A stretch of 8,967 nt of DNA from Porticoccaceae bacterium (GTDB lineage Bacteria > Pseudomonadota > Gammaproteobacteria > Pseudomonadales > Porticoccaceae): positions 1 to 8,967 of the forward strand of contig JAUUYV010000046.1 in NCBI GenBank assembly GCA_030590275.1. Direction: 5' to 3'. The notes below the pieces were generated by a model. That model was not told where the DNA came from, searched no databases, and saw only the letters and a program-made list of their open reading frames with translations. Numbering within the stretch: the first letter of the stretch is position 1; each line of letters opens with the position of its first letter. The position numbers and the translations under genes were made by a program. Positions 1 to 5,584 of this stretch are shown one piece after another.

Positions 1-4
1 CCAC

Positions 5-15
5 CAGGACAGGCT
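5..15 (+). repeat. 11-bp repeat, copy 1 (rplJ leader)
   Basis: The sequence caggacaggct occurs here at the base of the leader and again at 1365-1375 in the rpoB leader. The shorter core gacaggc is also at 170-176. All copies are in non-coding spacers. The match may be coincidental. Confidence 0.4.
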
Positions 16-162
16 ATGGTTTGTTCTTTTGGTAGGTCAAAGCTGGCAGTTCGCCCGCGTAAACGGTGTGACCCAAATCAGGCGCAGTGCTGGATTTGTT
101 CACCCATAATGGTTAACAGGTATGTGTGAGGCTGCAAAGTTGTTTGAGTGTTGGTCCATAGC
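13..162 (+). promoter_or_regulatory. Candidate L10 (rplJ) leader, multibranched RNA fold
   Basis: This is the untranslated spacer before rplJ. Seen by hand folding: a closing helix gctatgg (13-19) with ccatagc (156-162); ggtca (35-39) with tgacc (69-73); directly adjoining it, caaatc (74-79) with gatttg (93-98); and cacccata (101-108) with tatgtgtg (121-128), one mismatch. Together they make a junction of three arms inside one long-range stem. Known for the family: in gammaproteobacteria the L10-L7/L12 complex binds a structured leader upstream of rplJ and represses translation of rplJ and rplL. Position and multibranched shape fit that leader, but I cannot align it to the family model and could not identify a convincing kink-turn. 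Function is inferred from context. Confidence 0.6.
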
Positions 163-201
163 TAAGTAAGACAGGCATGCATGCAGGCAGGTCAGTAGTG
201 C

Positions 202-239
202 TTTGTTGCGCTGATGGCCATGAGCAGTACAGCAACAAA
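202..239 (+). promoter_or_regulatory. Strong hairpin in the rplJ leader
   Basis: An 8-bp perfect stem tttgttgc (202-209) with gcaacaaa (232-239) continues, after an internal loop, with ctg (211-213) and cag (225-227). The apical loop contains the palindrome tggcca. No T run follows, so it is not an intrinsic terminator on this strand. It lies between the multibranched leader and the rplJ ribosome binding site and probably separates or insulates them. Its specific role is not known from the sequence. Confidence 0.5.
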
Positions 240-274
240 ATCTGTTAATGGAATCGGGATTGAGACATCCCAGT

Positions 275-286
275 CAAATCCAGGAG
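275..286 (+). promoter_or_regulatory. rplJ ribosome binding site with long-range complement
   Basis: The Shine-Dalgarno sequence aggag (282-286) lies 6 nt before the ATG at 293 and decides the start. The segment caaatccag (275-283), overlapping its first bases, is perfectly complementary over 9 nt to ctggatttg at 90-98. The same 93-98 bases can instead pair locally with caaatc at 74-79. The two pairings are mutually exclusive and could switch the site between open and closed, as expected for L10 autogenous control. A short local hairpin gggat/atccc (256-260 with 267-271) sits just upstream. Confidence 0.55.
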
Positions 287-292
287 AAATGT

Positions 293-826
293 ATGGCGTT
301 AGATCTCGAAGCCAAAAAGATGATTGTCTCCGAAGTTAACGAGACGGCTAGTAATGCATTGTCTCTGGTGGTAGCTGACGCCCGTGGCGTTAACGTGAGT
401 GATATAACAGAGCTGCGTAAGCAGGCTCGGAGCAACAACGTTAACCTGCGGATTGTCAAAAACTCCCTGGCTAAGCGGGCCTTTGATGGCACTGAGTTTG
501 AGTGTCTACAGGACGCGTTGGTAGGGCCTTCATTATTTGGGTTTTCCATGGAAGATCCAGGTGCTGCGGCCCGCCTCTTTAAAGAGTTCGCAAAAGGAAG
601 TGAGAACTTTGAAGTCAAGGTTTTGTCCATCAGCGGTCAAATGCTCGGTAAGGAGCAACTCGATGTGCTTGCCAGTTTGCCAACCCTCGAGCAGGCGTTG
701 ACGCAGTTGGCATGCGTGACAATTGCCCCGATCACCAAGCTAGTGCGTACCTTTAACGAGGTGCCGTCAAAGGTTACTCGTGTGGTCGCAGCTGTTCGGG
801 ATCAGAAAGAACAAGATGCTGCATAG
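293..826 (+). CDS. rplJ: 50S ribosomal protein L10
   Basis: L10 is the base of the ribosomal stalk: its N-terminal domain binds 23S rRNA and L11, and its C-terminal helix carries L7/L12 dimers. Free L10-L12 complex also represses translation of its own mRNA in gammaproteobacteria. The 177-residue product starts MALDLEAKK and has the family motifs RGVNVSDITELRKQAR (31-46), KNSLAKRA (56-63), a central ENFEVKVLSISGQMLG segment (104-119), and a C-terminal region with APITKLVRTFNEVPSK (145-160) that should form the L12-binding helix. The ATG at 293 is chosen because aggag lies 6 nt upstream and the residues from MALDL match the family start. The in-frame ATG at 248 adds 15 unrelated residues and has no ribosome binding site. 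It is about 12 residues longer than E. coli L10 (165), with a polar tail (DQKEQDAA). It is followed 52 nt later by rplL. Confidence 0.97.
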   Translation: MALDLEAKKMIVSEVNETASNALSLVVADARGVNVSDITELRKQARSNNVNLRIVKNSLAKRAFDGTEFECLQDALVGPSLFGFSMEDPGAAARLFKEFAKGSENFEVKVLSISGQMLGKEQLDVLASLPTLEQALTQLACVTIAPITKLVRTFNEVPSKVTRVVAAVRDQKEQDAA

Positions 827-867
827 TTGGCGTTAATCATACGTATAGTGTAATTCTAAAAATTATC

Positions 868-872
868 AGGAG
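868..872 (+). promoter_or_regulatory. rplL ribosome binding site
   Basis: The sequence aggag is followed by a 6-nt spacer and the ATG at 879. This is a strong site, as expected because L7/L12 is needed in several copies per ribosome while L10 is needed in one. The preceding spacer (827-867) is AT rich and holds only a weak 5-bp stem (851-855 with 861-865), so the ribosome binding site appears unstructured and accessible. Confidence 0.85.
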
Positions 873-878
873 ATAAAC

Positions 879-1262
879 ATGGCTCTGTCCAAAGACGATA
901 TTTTAAATGCAATCGCTGAAATGAGTGTTATGGAAGTGGTTGAACTGGTTGAATCAATGGAAGAAAAGTTTGGTGTTTCTGCGCAAGCTGCAGTTGCTGT
1001 TGCGGCAGCTCCGGCTGCTGGCGACGCAGGCGGTGCAGCTGCGGAAGAAAAAACCGAATTTGATATTGTGTTGACCAGTATTGGTGAAAAGAAAGTAGGT
1101 GTTATTAAGGCTGTTCGGGCGATCACAGGCCTGGGCCTTAAGGAAGCTAAAGAACTGGTTGATGGCGCCCCGTCTACCGTTAAAGAGGCTGCACCGAAAG
1201 AAGAAGCTGAGGAAGCGAAAAAGCAGCTTGAGGAAGCTGGCGCAAGCGTCGAACTCAAGTAA
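879..1262 (+). CDS. rplL: 50S ribosomal protein L7/L12
   Basis: L7/L12 forms the flexible multi-copy stalk of the large subunit and recruits and stimulates EF-G, EF-Tu, IF2 and RF3. The 127-residue protein has the three expected parts: an N-terminal dimerisation helix region (about 1-33, with [22 protein letters not shown]), an Ala/Gly-rich flexible hinge (about 34-56), and a C-terminal factor-binding domain (about 57-127). The latter contains [20 protein letters not shown] (71-90) followed by KELVDGAP. It has a single arginine (R80), in the conserved factor-binding helix, as in E. coli. At 127 residues it is a few longer than E. coli (121 with Met), the extra length falling mainly in the hinge. 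Codon use looks more selective than in rpoB or rpoC (mostly GAA and GCT, with no ATA, AGA or CTA), consistent with high expression. Start ATG is set by aggag at 868-872. Confidence 0.98.
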   Translation: MALSKDDILNAIAEMSVMEVVELVESMEEKFGVSAQAAVAVAAAPAAGDAGGAAAEEKTEFDIVLTSIGEKKVGVIKAVRAITGLGLKEAKELVDGAPSTVKEAAPKEEAEEAKKQLEEAGASVELK

Positions 1263-1273
1263 TTTTGACCGGT

Positions 1274-1302
1274 TTGACGCAAACACACAGTTTGCTTATT
1301 AC
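1274..1302 (+). promoter_or_regulatory. Possible sigma70-type promoter before rpoB
   Basis: TTGACG (1274-1279) matches the -35 consensus at five of six bases and is separated by exactly 17 bp from TATTAC (1297-1302), four of six in the -10. Predicted start would be near 1309, inside the 5' arm of the attenuator hairpin. A transcript starting there would lack part of that hairpin and could escape termination. Such motifs occur by chance and no second element supports it, so this is a weak call. Confidence 0.25.
1279..1295 (+). promoter_or_regulatory. Small hairpin after rplL
   Basis: gcaaac (1279-1284) pairs with gtttgc (1290-1295) around an acaca loop. It begins 16 nt after the rplL stop and is followed by ttatt, which is too weak a U tract for a terminator. 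It may protect the rplJ-rplL message 3' end or be part of a processing site, as in the equivalent E. coli spacer. It also lies in the spacer of the possible promoter. Confidence 0.45.
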
Positions 1303-1338
1303 GCAAAGGCTGGCGGGCGCTTCCCGTCGGCCTTTTGC
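1303..1338 (+). terminator. Attenuator-like hairpin between rplL and rpoB
   Basis: A 13-bp stem aaaggctggcggg (1305-1317) pairs with cccgtcggccttt (1323-1335), with two G-U pairs and a cgctt loop; flanking gc/gc (1303-1304 with 1337-1338) can extend it past one bulged T. The T run is only four long and three of these pair with the A's of the stem, then GCCG follows. A strong stem with a poor U tract suggests partial rather than full termination. In E. coli a partial terminator at this place lets only part of the transcription continue into rpoBC, so that polymerase is made in smaller amounts than ribosomal proteins. The same role is inferred here from position and structure. Confidence 0.7.
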
Positions 1339-1346
1339 CGCTTACA

Positions 1347-1362
1347 GCCAGCGCGTTCTGGC
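1347..1362 (+). promoter_or_regulatory. Short hairpin in the rpoB leader
   Basis: gccag (1347-1351) pairs with ctggc (1358-1362) around a cgcgtt loop. The same gccag can instead pair with ctggc at 1310-1314, in the 5' arm of the attenuator stem, so an alternative fold that weakens the attenuator is possible. A regulatory role is only inferred. Confidence 0.35.
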
Positions 1363-1364
1363 GT

Positions 1365-1375
1365 CAGGACAGGCT
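1365..1375 (+). repeat. 11-bp repeat, copy 2 (rpoB leader)
   Basis: Identical to bases 5-15. Here the repeat forms most of the 5' arm of the hairpin before rpoB, while the first copy overlaps the 5' arm of the leader closing helix, so both copies lie in predicted stems. Confidence 0.4.
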
Positions 1376-1392
1376 TACACGGCCCATAGTCC
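1367..1392 (+). promoter_or_regulatory. Hairpin upstream of the rpoB ribosome binding site
   Basis: ggac (1367-1370) pairs with gtcc (1389-1392) and, above an asymmetric internal loop, ggct (1372-1375) pairs with ggcc (1381-1384), including one T-G wobble, around a tacac loop. It ends 11 nt before the rpoB Shine-Dalgarno sequence, leaving that site free. In E. coli an RNase III site lies in this spacer; whether this stem is processed cannot be told from the sequence. Confidence 0.35.
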
Positions 1393-1403
1393 AGTGAATT
1401 TGC

Positions 1404-1409
1404 AGAGGA
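1404..1409 (+). promoter_or_regulatory. rpoB ribosome binding site
   Basis: agagga lies 6 nt before the ATG at 1416, a moderate Shine-Dalgarno match. No stable local structure covers it, because the nearest hairpin ends at 1392. Confidence 0.75.
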
Positions 1410-1415
1410 ATACTG

Positions 1416-4400
1416 ATGGCCTATTCATTTACTGAAAAGAAACGAATCCGCAAGGATTTCGGCAAATTGCCACAAGTGATGGAGCAGCCCTATTTGTTGG
1501 CTATCCAGATTGATTCGTACCGCAAATTTATTCAGCCTGGTGTGGCGGCGAAAGATCGCGCACACAGGGGTTTGCATGCTGCCTTTAACTCGGTGTTTCC
1601 GATTGAAAGTTACTCGGGTAATGCGCGGCTGGAATATGTTGATTATGCGTTTGGTAAACCTGTGTTTGATGTCGAGGAGTGTAAATTACGTGGGGCGACT
1701 TACGCAGCGCCCTTGCGCGTGCGCGTGCGCTTAGTGCTAGTAGATAAAGACTCTCCGAATAAGACTATCAAGGATATAAAGGAGCAAGAGGTCTACCTCG
1801 GGGAAATGCCGTTGATGACCGATAATGGCACGTTTGTGGTGAACGGGACGGAGCGGGTTATTGTGTCTCAGTTGCATCGTTCACCGGGTGTGTTTTTTGA
1901 TCACGATAAAGGTAAGACGCACTCTTCTGGCAAGTTATTATTTTCCGCTCGGGTTATCCCTTACCGTGGTTCCTGGCTCGATTTTGAATTCGATCCCAAG
2001 GATATGGTTTATGTGCGTATAGACCGTCGTCGTAAATTGCCTGCAACAGTGTTGTTGCGGTCTATGGGCTATAGTTCTGAAGAAATGTTGGAAATGTTTT
2101 ACGACACCAATATTTTCCATGTTCGTAAAGATGGTAGTTTTGAGCTGGAGCTGGTGCCTTCGAGGTTGCGCGGCGAAATTGCTGCCTTTGATATTAAGGG
2201 TACCGGTGGCAAAGTCATCGTTGAAGAAGGTCGCCGTATTACTGAACGGCACATTCGGGAGCTTGATAAGGCTAAGATTTCAAGCCTTGCAGTGCCCGCA
2301 GAATATCTTGAGGGGCGAGCCCTGGCGAAAGATGTTGTTGATACTGAGAGCGGTGAAATTCTTTTTGAATGCAACACCGAGATCAATGCGGAAATGCTTG
2401 AACAGCTCCTGGAAGCGGGCTTTGACAAAATTGAAACTATTTATACCAATGACATCGACCGTGGCCCATTTCTATCCGATACCCTGCGTATCGATGCTAC
2501 CCGTACTGAGCTGGAGGCTCTGGTAGAGATATATCGCATGATGCGCCCGGGCGAACCACCGACTAAGGAGTCGGCAGAGAATTTGTTCAAAAATCTATTT
2601 TTCTCTTCGGATCGTTATGATTTGTCAGTTGTCGGGCGCATGAAATTTAACCGTCGCATTGGCCGTAAAGAGGTGGAAGGGCCGGGTATTCTTTCGAGAG
2701 AAGATATTGTGGCCGCACTGCGGATGTTGGTTGATATTCGCAATGGTAAGGGAACGGTTGATGATATCGATCATCTGGGTAATCGTCGCGTGCGTTCGGT
2801 CGGTGAAATGGCCGAGAATCAGTTTCGTATTGGGCTGGTGCGAGTAGAGCGGGCTGTAAAGGAGCGTCTTGCTGTTGCTGAGGCAGATGGTCTGATGCCG
2901 CAGGATATGGTGAATGCCAAACCTGTGGCCGCGGCAATGAAGGAGTTTTTTGGCTCTAGTCAGCTGTCCCAGTTTATGGATCAAAACAACCCGCTATCGG
3001 AGATTACTCACAAGCGGCGCGTTTCTGCCTTAGGGCCGGGCGGTTTGACTCGCGAACGGGCCGGGTTTGAGGTGCGAGATGTTCACCCCACGCACTATGG
3101 TCGGGTATGCCCAATTGAAACACCGGAAGGCCCGAATATCGGCTTGATTAATTCATTGGCTAACTATGCTCGCACTAATGAATACGGTTTTCTAGAGACT
3201 CCTTATCGCAAGGTAGTCGATAGTAAGGTTACCGATGAAATAGAGTTTCTATCGGCCATCAACGAAGCGGATCATGTGATTGCACAAGCTTCAGCGACTC
3301 TGGATGCCAAGGGGCAACTGGTCGATGAATTGGTGTCTGTGCGCCATGGTGGGGAAACAAAAGTTACCTTGCCCCAGGAAGTTGATTTTATGGATGTCTC
3401 TCCGCGGCAGGTGGTGTCTGTGGCCGCTTCATTGGTGCCTTTTCTAGAGCACGATGATGCGAATAGGGCGCTGATGGGTTCCAATATGCAGCGCCAGGCG
3501 GTGCCGACGCTCAGAACAGATAAACCACTGGTGGGCACAGGTATCGAGCGAGTTGTTGCTCGAGACTCTGGTGTATGTGTGGTGGCGCGGCATGGTGGCG
3601 TGGTTGAGAGTGCTGATGCGGGTCGCATTGTGGTACGAGCAAATGATGATGAAGTTGAAGCGGGTGATGCGGGTGTCGATATATACAACCTGATCAAATA
3701 TACCCGCTCTAACCAGAACACTTGTATCAACCAGCGTTCTATCGTACGTCAGGGTGATGCGGTGGCCCGCGGAGACATACTGGCCGATGGCCCATCTATT
3801 GATTTGGGTGAGCTTGCTCTTGGCCAGAACATGCGCATTGCCTTTATGCCCTGGAATGGTTACAACTTTGAAGATTCTATTCTTATTTCAGAGCGTGTGG
3901 TGGAAGAGGACCGCTTTACCACGATACATATCCAGGAGTTGACCAGCGTCTCGCGTGACACCAAGTTGGGGCCTGAAGAAATCAGCGCCGATATTCCCAA
4001 TATTGGGGAGTCTGCACTGGCAAGGTTAGATGAATCTGGAATAGTCTATGTTGGGGCTGAGGTAAGTTCTGGTGATATTTTGGTGGGCAAGGTCACTCCC
4101 AAGGGTGAAACTCAGCTCACACCGGAAGAAAAACTACTGCGAGCTATCTTTGGTGAGAAAGCTAGCGATGTGAAAGACACTTCGCTACGGGTGCCAACTA
4201 GCACTAAAGGTACGGTCATCGATGTGCAGGTGTTTACTCGAGAGGGGCTGGAAAAAGATGCTCGCTCCAAGCAGATCGAGCAGACCGAACTGGATCAGTT
4301 CCGGCAGGATTTGAACGATGAATATAGAATTGTCGAAAATGCTACTTTCCAACGTTTGCGTTCCGCGTTGGTCGGCAATAAGGTCGTCAAGGCTCCCAAT

Positions 4401-5495
4401 TTAAGCAAAGGGGACCAGCTGACTGATGATGTGGTTGACGGATTGAATCGTGATAGCTGGTTTACAGTTCGCATGGAAGAGGATGCCCATAATGAGCAGT
4501 TGTCACGGGCAGAGGTTCAGCTAAACGAACGTCGGAAAGCCCTGGATGATCGTTTCGAAGACAAAAAACAGAAAGTAGTTGCTGGTGATGACCTGGCACC
4601 GGGTGTTTTGAAAATTGTTAAAGTCTACTTAGCCATAAAGCGCCATATTCAGCCTGGTGACAAAATGGCAGGTCGCCATGGTAATAAGGGTGTGATCTCG
4701 GTGATAAAGCCGGTGGAGGACATGCCTTACGATGCGAATGGAGAGCCGATTGATATCGTTCTTAATCCGCTGGGGGTTCCCTCCCGAATGAACGTGGGTC
4801 AGATCCTGGAAACCCATCTAGGTCTCGCAGCCAGGGGGCTCGGTACTAAAATTGATGGGATGATCAAGGCTCAGAAGAAAGCGGCTGAAGTACGATCCTT
4901 CCTGCAGGAAGTTTATGATGCTGGAGACAGTGCGACCGACGTTGACCTGAAGAGCTTTAGTGATGGAGAGGTGCTTGCTCTTGCGGAAAATCTGCGCAAA
5001 GGCGTACCCATGGCAACGCCGGTATTTGACGGTGCCAAAGAATCTGAAATTAAAGAATTATTGAAGCTCGCCGATTTGCCGGAAAGTGGTCAAATGACAC
5101 TTTATGATGGCCGTAGTGGGGATGCCTTTAGTCGTTCGGTAACGGTTGGCTATATGTACATGCTCAAGCTGAACCACCTGGTGGACGATAAAATGCACGC
5201 TCGTTCGACTGGGTCGTATAGCCTGGTCACGCAGCAGCCTCTGGGTGGGAAGGCCCAGTTTGGCGGTCAGCGCTTTGGTGAGATGGAGGTGTGGGCGCTC
5301 GAAGCTTACGGTGCTTCCTATACCTTGCAGGAGATGCTTACGGTTAAGTCCGATGACGTCAATGGCCGCACGAAGATGTACAAAAATATTGTCGATGGCG
5401 ACCATAGTATGGATCCGGGTATGCCCGAGTCCTTTAATGTTCTAGTTAAGGAAATCCGTTCCCTGGGAATCAATATTGATCTCGAATACGAATAG
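1416..5495 (+). CDS. rpoB: DNA-directed RNA polymerase subunit beta
   Basis: Beta forms one pincer of RNA polymerase and, with beta', the active centre and RNA exit path. The 1359-residue protein starts [19 protein letters not shown] and ends [13 protein letters not shown], full length for gammaproteobacteria (E. coli 1342). Landmarks in order: [20 protein letters not shown] (about 147-166); the rifampicin-binding region at about 513-540 with Q519, D522, H532, R535 and S537 equal to E. coli Q513, D516, H526, R529 and S531, all in the sensitive form; NGYNFEDS with E819/D820 near the catalytic centre; [12 protein letters not shown] with K1083 and K1091 (E. coli K1065, K1073); and the C-terminal switch/clamp segment [20 protein letters not shown]. 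The landmark offset from E. coli grows from +6 at E819 to +18 at K1083, so the lineage-variable insertion between them is about 12 residues longer. Some rarely favoured codons (CTA, ATA, AGA) occur, unlike rplL. No frameshift or intein. rpoC follows after 89 nt. Confidence 0.99.
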   Translation: MAYSFTEKKRIRKDFGKLPQVMEQPYLLAIQIDSYRKFIQPGVAAKDRAHRGLHAAFNSVFPIESYSGNARLEYVDYAFGKPVFDVEECKLRGATYAAPLRVRVRLVLVDKDSPNKTIKDIKEQEVYLGEMPLMTDNGTFVVNGTERVIVSQLHRSPGVFFDHDKGKTHSSGKLLFSARVIPYRGSWLDFEFDPKDMVYVRIDRRRKLPATVLLRSMGYSSEEMLEMFYDTNIFHVRKDGSFELELVPSRLRGEIAAFDIKGTGGKVIVEEGRRITERHIRELDKAKISSLAVPAEYLEGRALAKDVVDTESGEILFECNTEINAEMLEQLLEAGFDKIETIYTNDIDRGPFLSDTLRIDATRTELEALVEIYRMMRPGEPPTKESAENLFKNLFFSSDRYDLSVVGRMKFNRRIGRKEVEGPGILSREDIVAALRMLVDIRNGKGTVDDIDHLGNRRVRSVGEMAENQFRIGLVRVERAVKERLAVAEADGLMPQDMVNAKPVAAAMKEFFGSSQLSQFMDQNNPLSEITHKRRVSALGPGGLTRERAGFEVRDVHPTHYGRVCPIETPEGPNIGLINSLANYARTNEYGFLETPYRKVVDSKVTDEIEFLSAINEADHVIAQASATLDAKGQLVDELVSVRHGGETKVTLPQEVDFMDVSPRQVVSVAASLVPFLEHDDANRALMGSNMQRQAVPTLRTDKPLVGTGIERVVARDSGVCVVARHGGVVESADAGRIVVRANDDEVEAGDAGVDIYNLIKYTRSNQNTCINQRSIVRQGDAVARGDILADGPSIDLGELALGQNMRIAFMPWNGYNFEDSILISERVVEEDRFTTIHIQELTSVSRDTKLGPEEISADIPNIGESALARLDESGIVYVGAEVSSGDILVGKVTPKGETQLTPEEKLLRAIFGEKASDVKDTSLRVPTSTKGTVIDVQVFTREGLEKDARSKQIEQTELDQFRQDLNDEYRIVENATFQRLRSALVGNKVVKAPNLSKGDQLTDDVVDGLNRDSWFTVRMEEDAHNEQLSRAEVQLNERRKALDDRFEDKKQKVVAGDDLAPGVLKIVKVYLAIKRHIQPGDKMAGRHGNKGVISVIKPVEDMPYDANGEPIDIVLNPLGVPSRMNVGQILETHLGLAARGLGTKIDGMIKAQKKAAEVRSFLQEVYDAGDSATDVDLKSFSDGEVLALAENLRKGVPMATPVFDGAKESEIKELLKLADLPESGQMTLYDGRSGDAFSRSVTVGYMYMLKLNHLVDDKMHARSTGSYSLVTQQPLGGKAQFGGQRFGEMEVWALEAYGASYTLQEMLTVKSDDVNGRTKMYKNIVDGDHSMDPGMPESFNVLVKEIRSLGINIDLEYE
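1714..1730 (+). repeat. Alternating GC-rich tract in rpoB
   Basis: tgcgcgtgcgcgtgcgc is a strictly alternating pyrimidine-purine run made of imperfect hexamer repeats (gcgcgt). It encodes RVRVR in the segment [15 protein letters not shown] of beta. Such tracts favour left-handed DNA and slippage. The protein motif is conserved in the family, so coding constraint explains most of it. Confidence 0.6.
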
Positions 5496-5511
5496 ACGAC
5501 TAGAACACAAG

Positions 5512-5525
5512 GTTTAATGTTTAAT
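5512..5525 (+). repeat. Tandem 7-bp repeat after rpoB
   Basis: gtttaat is repeated twice head to tail (5512-5518 and 5519-5525) in the AT-rich start of the rpoB-rpoC spacer. It is probably a local duplication. No function is evident. Confidence 0.5.
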
Positions 5526-5528
5526 TAT

Positions 5529-5567
5529 GTGCGGCGGGCGATAGCTGGAATTTCGGCCATCGCGCAC
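5529..5567 (+). promoter_or_regulatory. Bulged stem-loop in the rpoB-rpoC spacer
   Basis: gtgc (5529-5532) pairs with gcac (5564-5567); after a 5-nt bulge (5533-5537), gcgat (5538-5542) pairs with atcgc (5559-5563); after an A-C mismatch, gctg (5544-5547) pairs with cggc (5554-5557), with a gaattt loop. That is 13 bp in total. It is followed by cccc and the rpoC ribosome binding site, with no T run, so it is not an intrinsic terminator. It ends 5 nt before the Shine-Dalgarno sequence and might affect rpoC translation or mRNA processing; this is inference. Confidence 0.5.
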
Positions 5568-5572
5568 CCCCT

Positions 5573-5577
5573 GGAGG
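5573..5577 (+). promoter_or_regulatory. rpoC ribosome binding site (TTG start)
   Basis: ggagg, a near-perfect Shine-Dalgarno core, lies 7 nt before the TTG at 5585 and decides the start. Between the in-frame stop TAA at 5522-5524 and this TTG there is no in-frame ATG or GTG, so TTG is the only reasonable initiator. A strong site may compensate for the weak start codon. Confidence 0.85.
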
Positions 5578-5584
5578 AAAGGCT

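Noticed and set aside
65..104. A kink-turn from ggtg (65-68)/cacc (101-104) plus the 74-79/93-98 helix.
   Set aside because: The internal loop lacks the tandem G-A pairs of a kink-turn and the pairing conflicts with the better 101-108/121-128 hairpin.
105..110. cataat as a -10 element of an rplJ promoter.
   Set aside because: No acceptable -35 hexamer lies 16-18 bp upstream, and the bases are part of a leader helix. A promoter may lie further upstream, outside the window.
175..184. Palindrome gcatgcatgc as an operator.
   Set aside because: Short self-complementary repeats of this kind are common, there is no second copy and no known regulator of this operon with such a site.
248..292. Upstream in-frame ATG for rplJ adding 15 residues (MESGLRHPSQIQEKC).
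   Set aside because: There is no Shine-Dalgarno sequence before 248, the extra residues do not resemble L10, and a strong aggag site serves the ATG at 293.
214..339. A 41-codon open frame starting at ATG 214 and overlapping the start of rplJ in another frame.
   Set aside because: It has no ribosome binding site, runs through the leader hairpin and the rplJ ribosome binding site, and its product resembles nothing I recognise. Chance is the simpler explanation.
844..865. Promoter or terminator in the rplJ-rplL gap (tatagt; taatt/aatta stem).
   Set aside because: No -35 element at correct spacing, and the stem is only five A-T pairs without a T run.
866..1306. Long open frames antisense to rplL and elsewhere opposite rpoB and rpoC.
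   Set aside because: They mirror the codon pattern of the real genes, have no family resemblance or convincing start signals, and overlap strongly conserved coding sequence.
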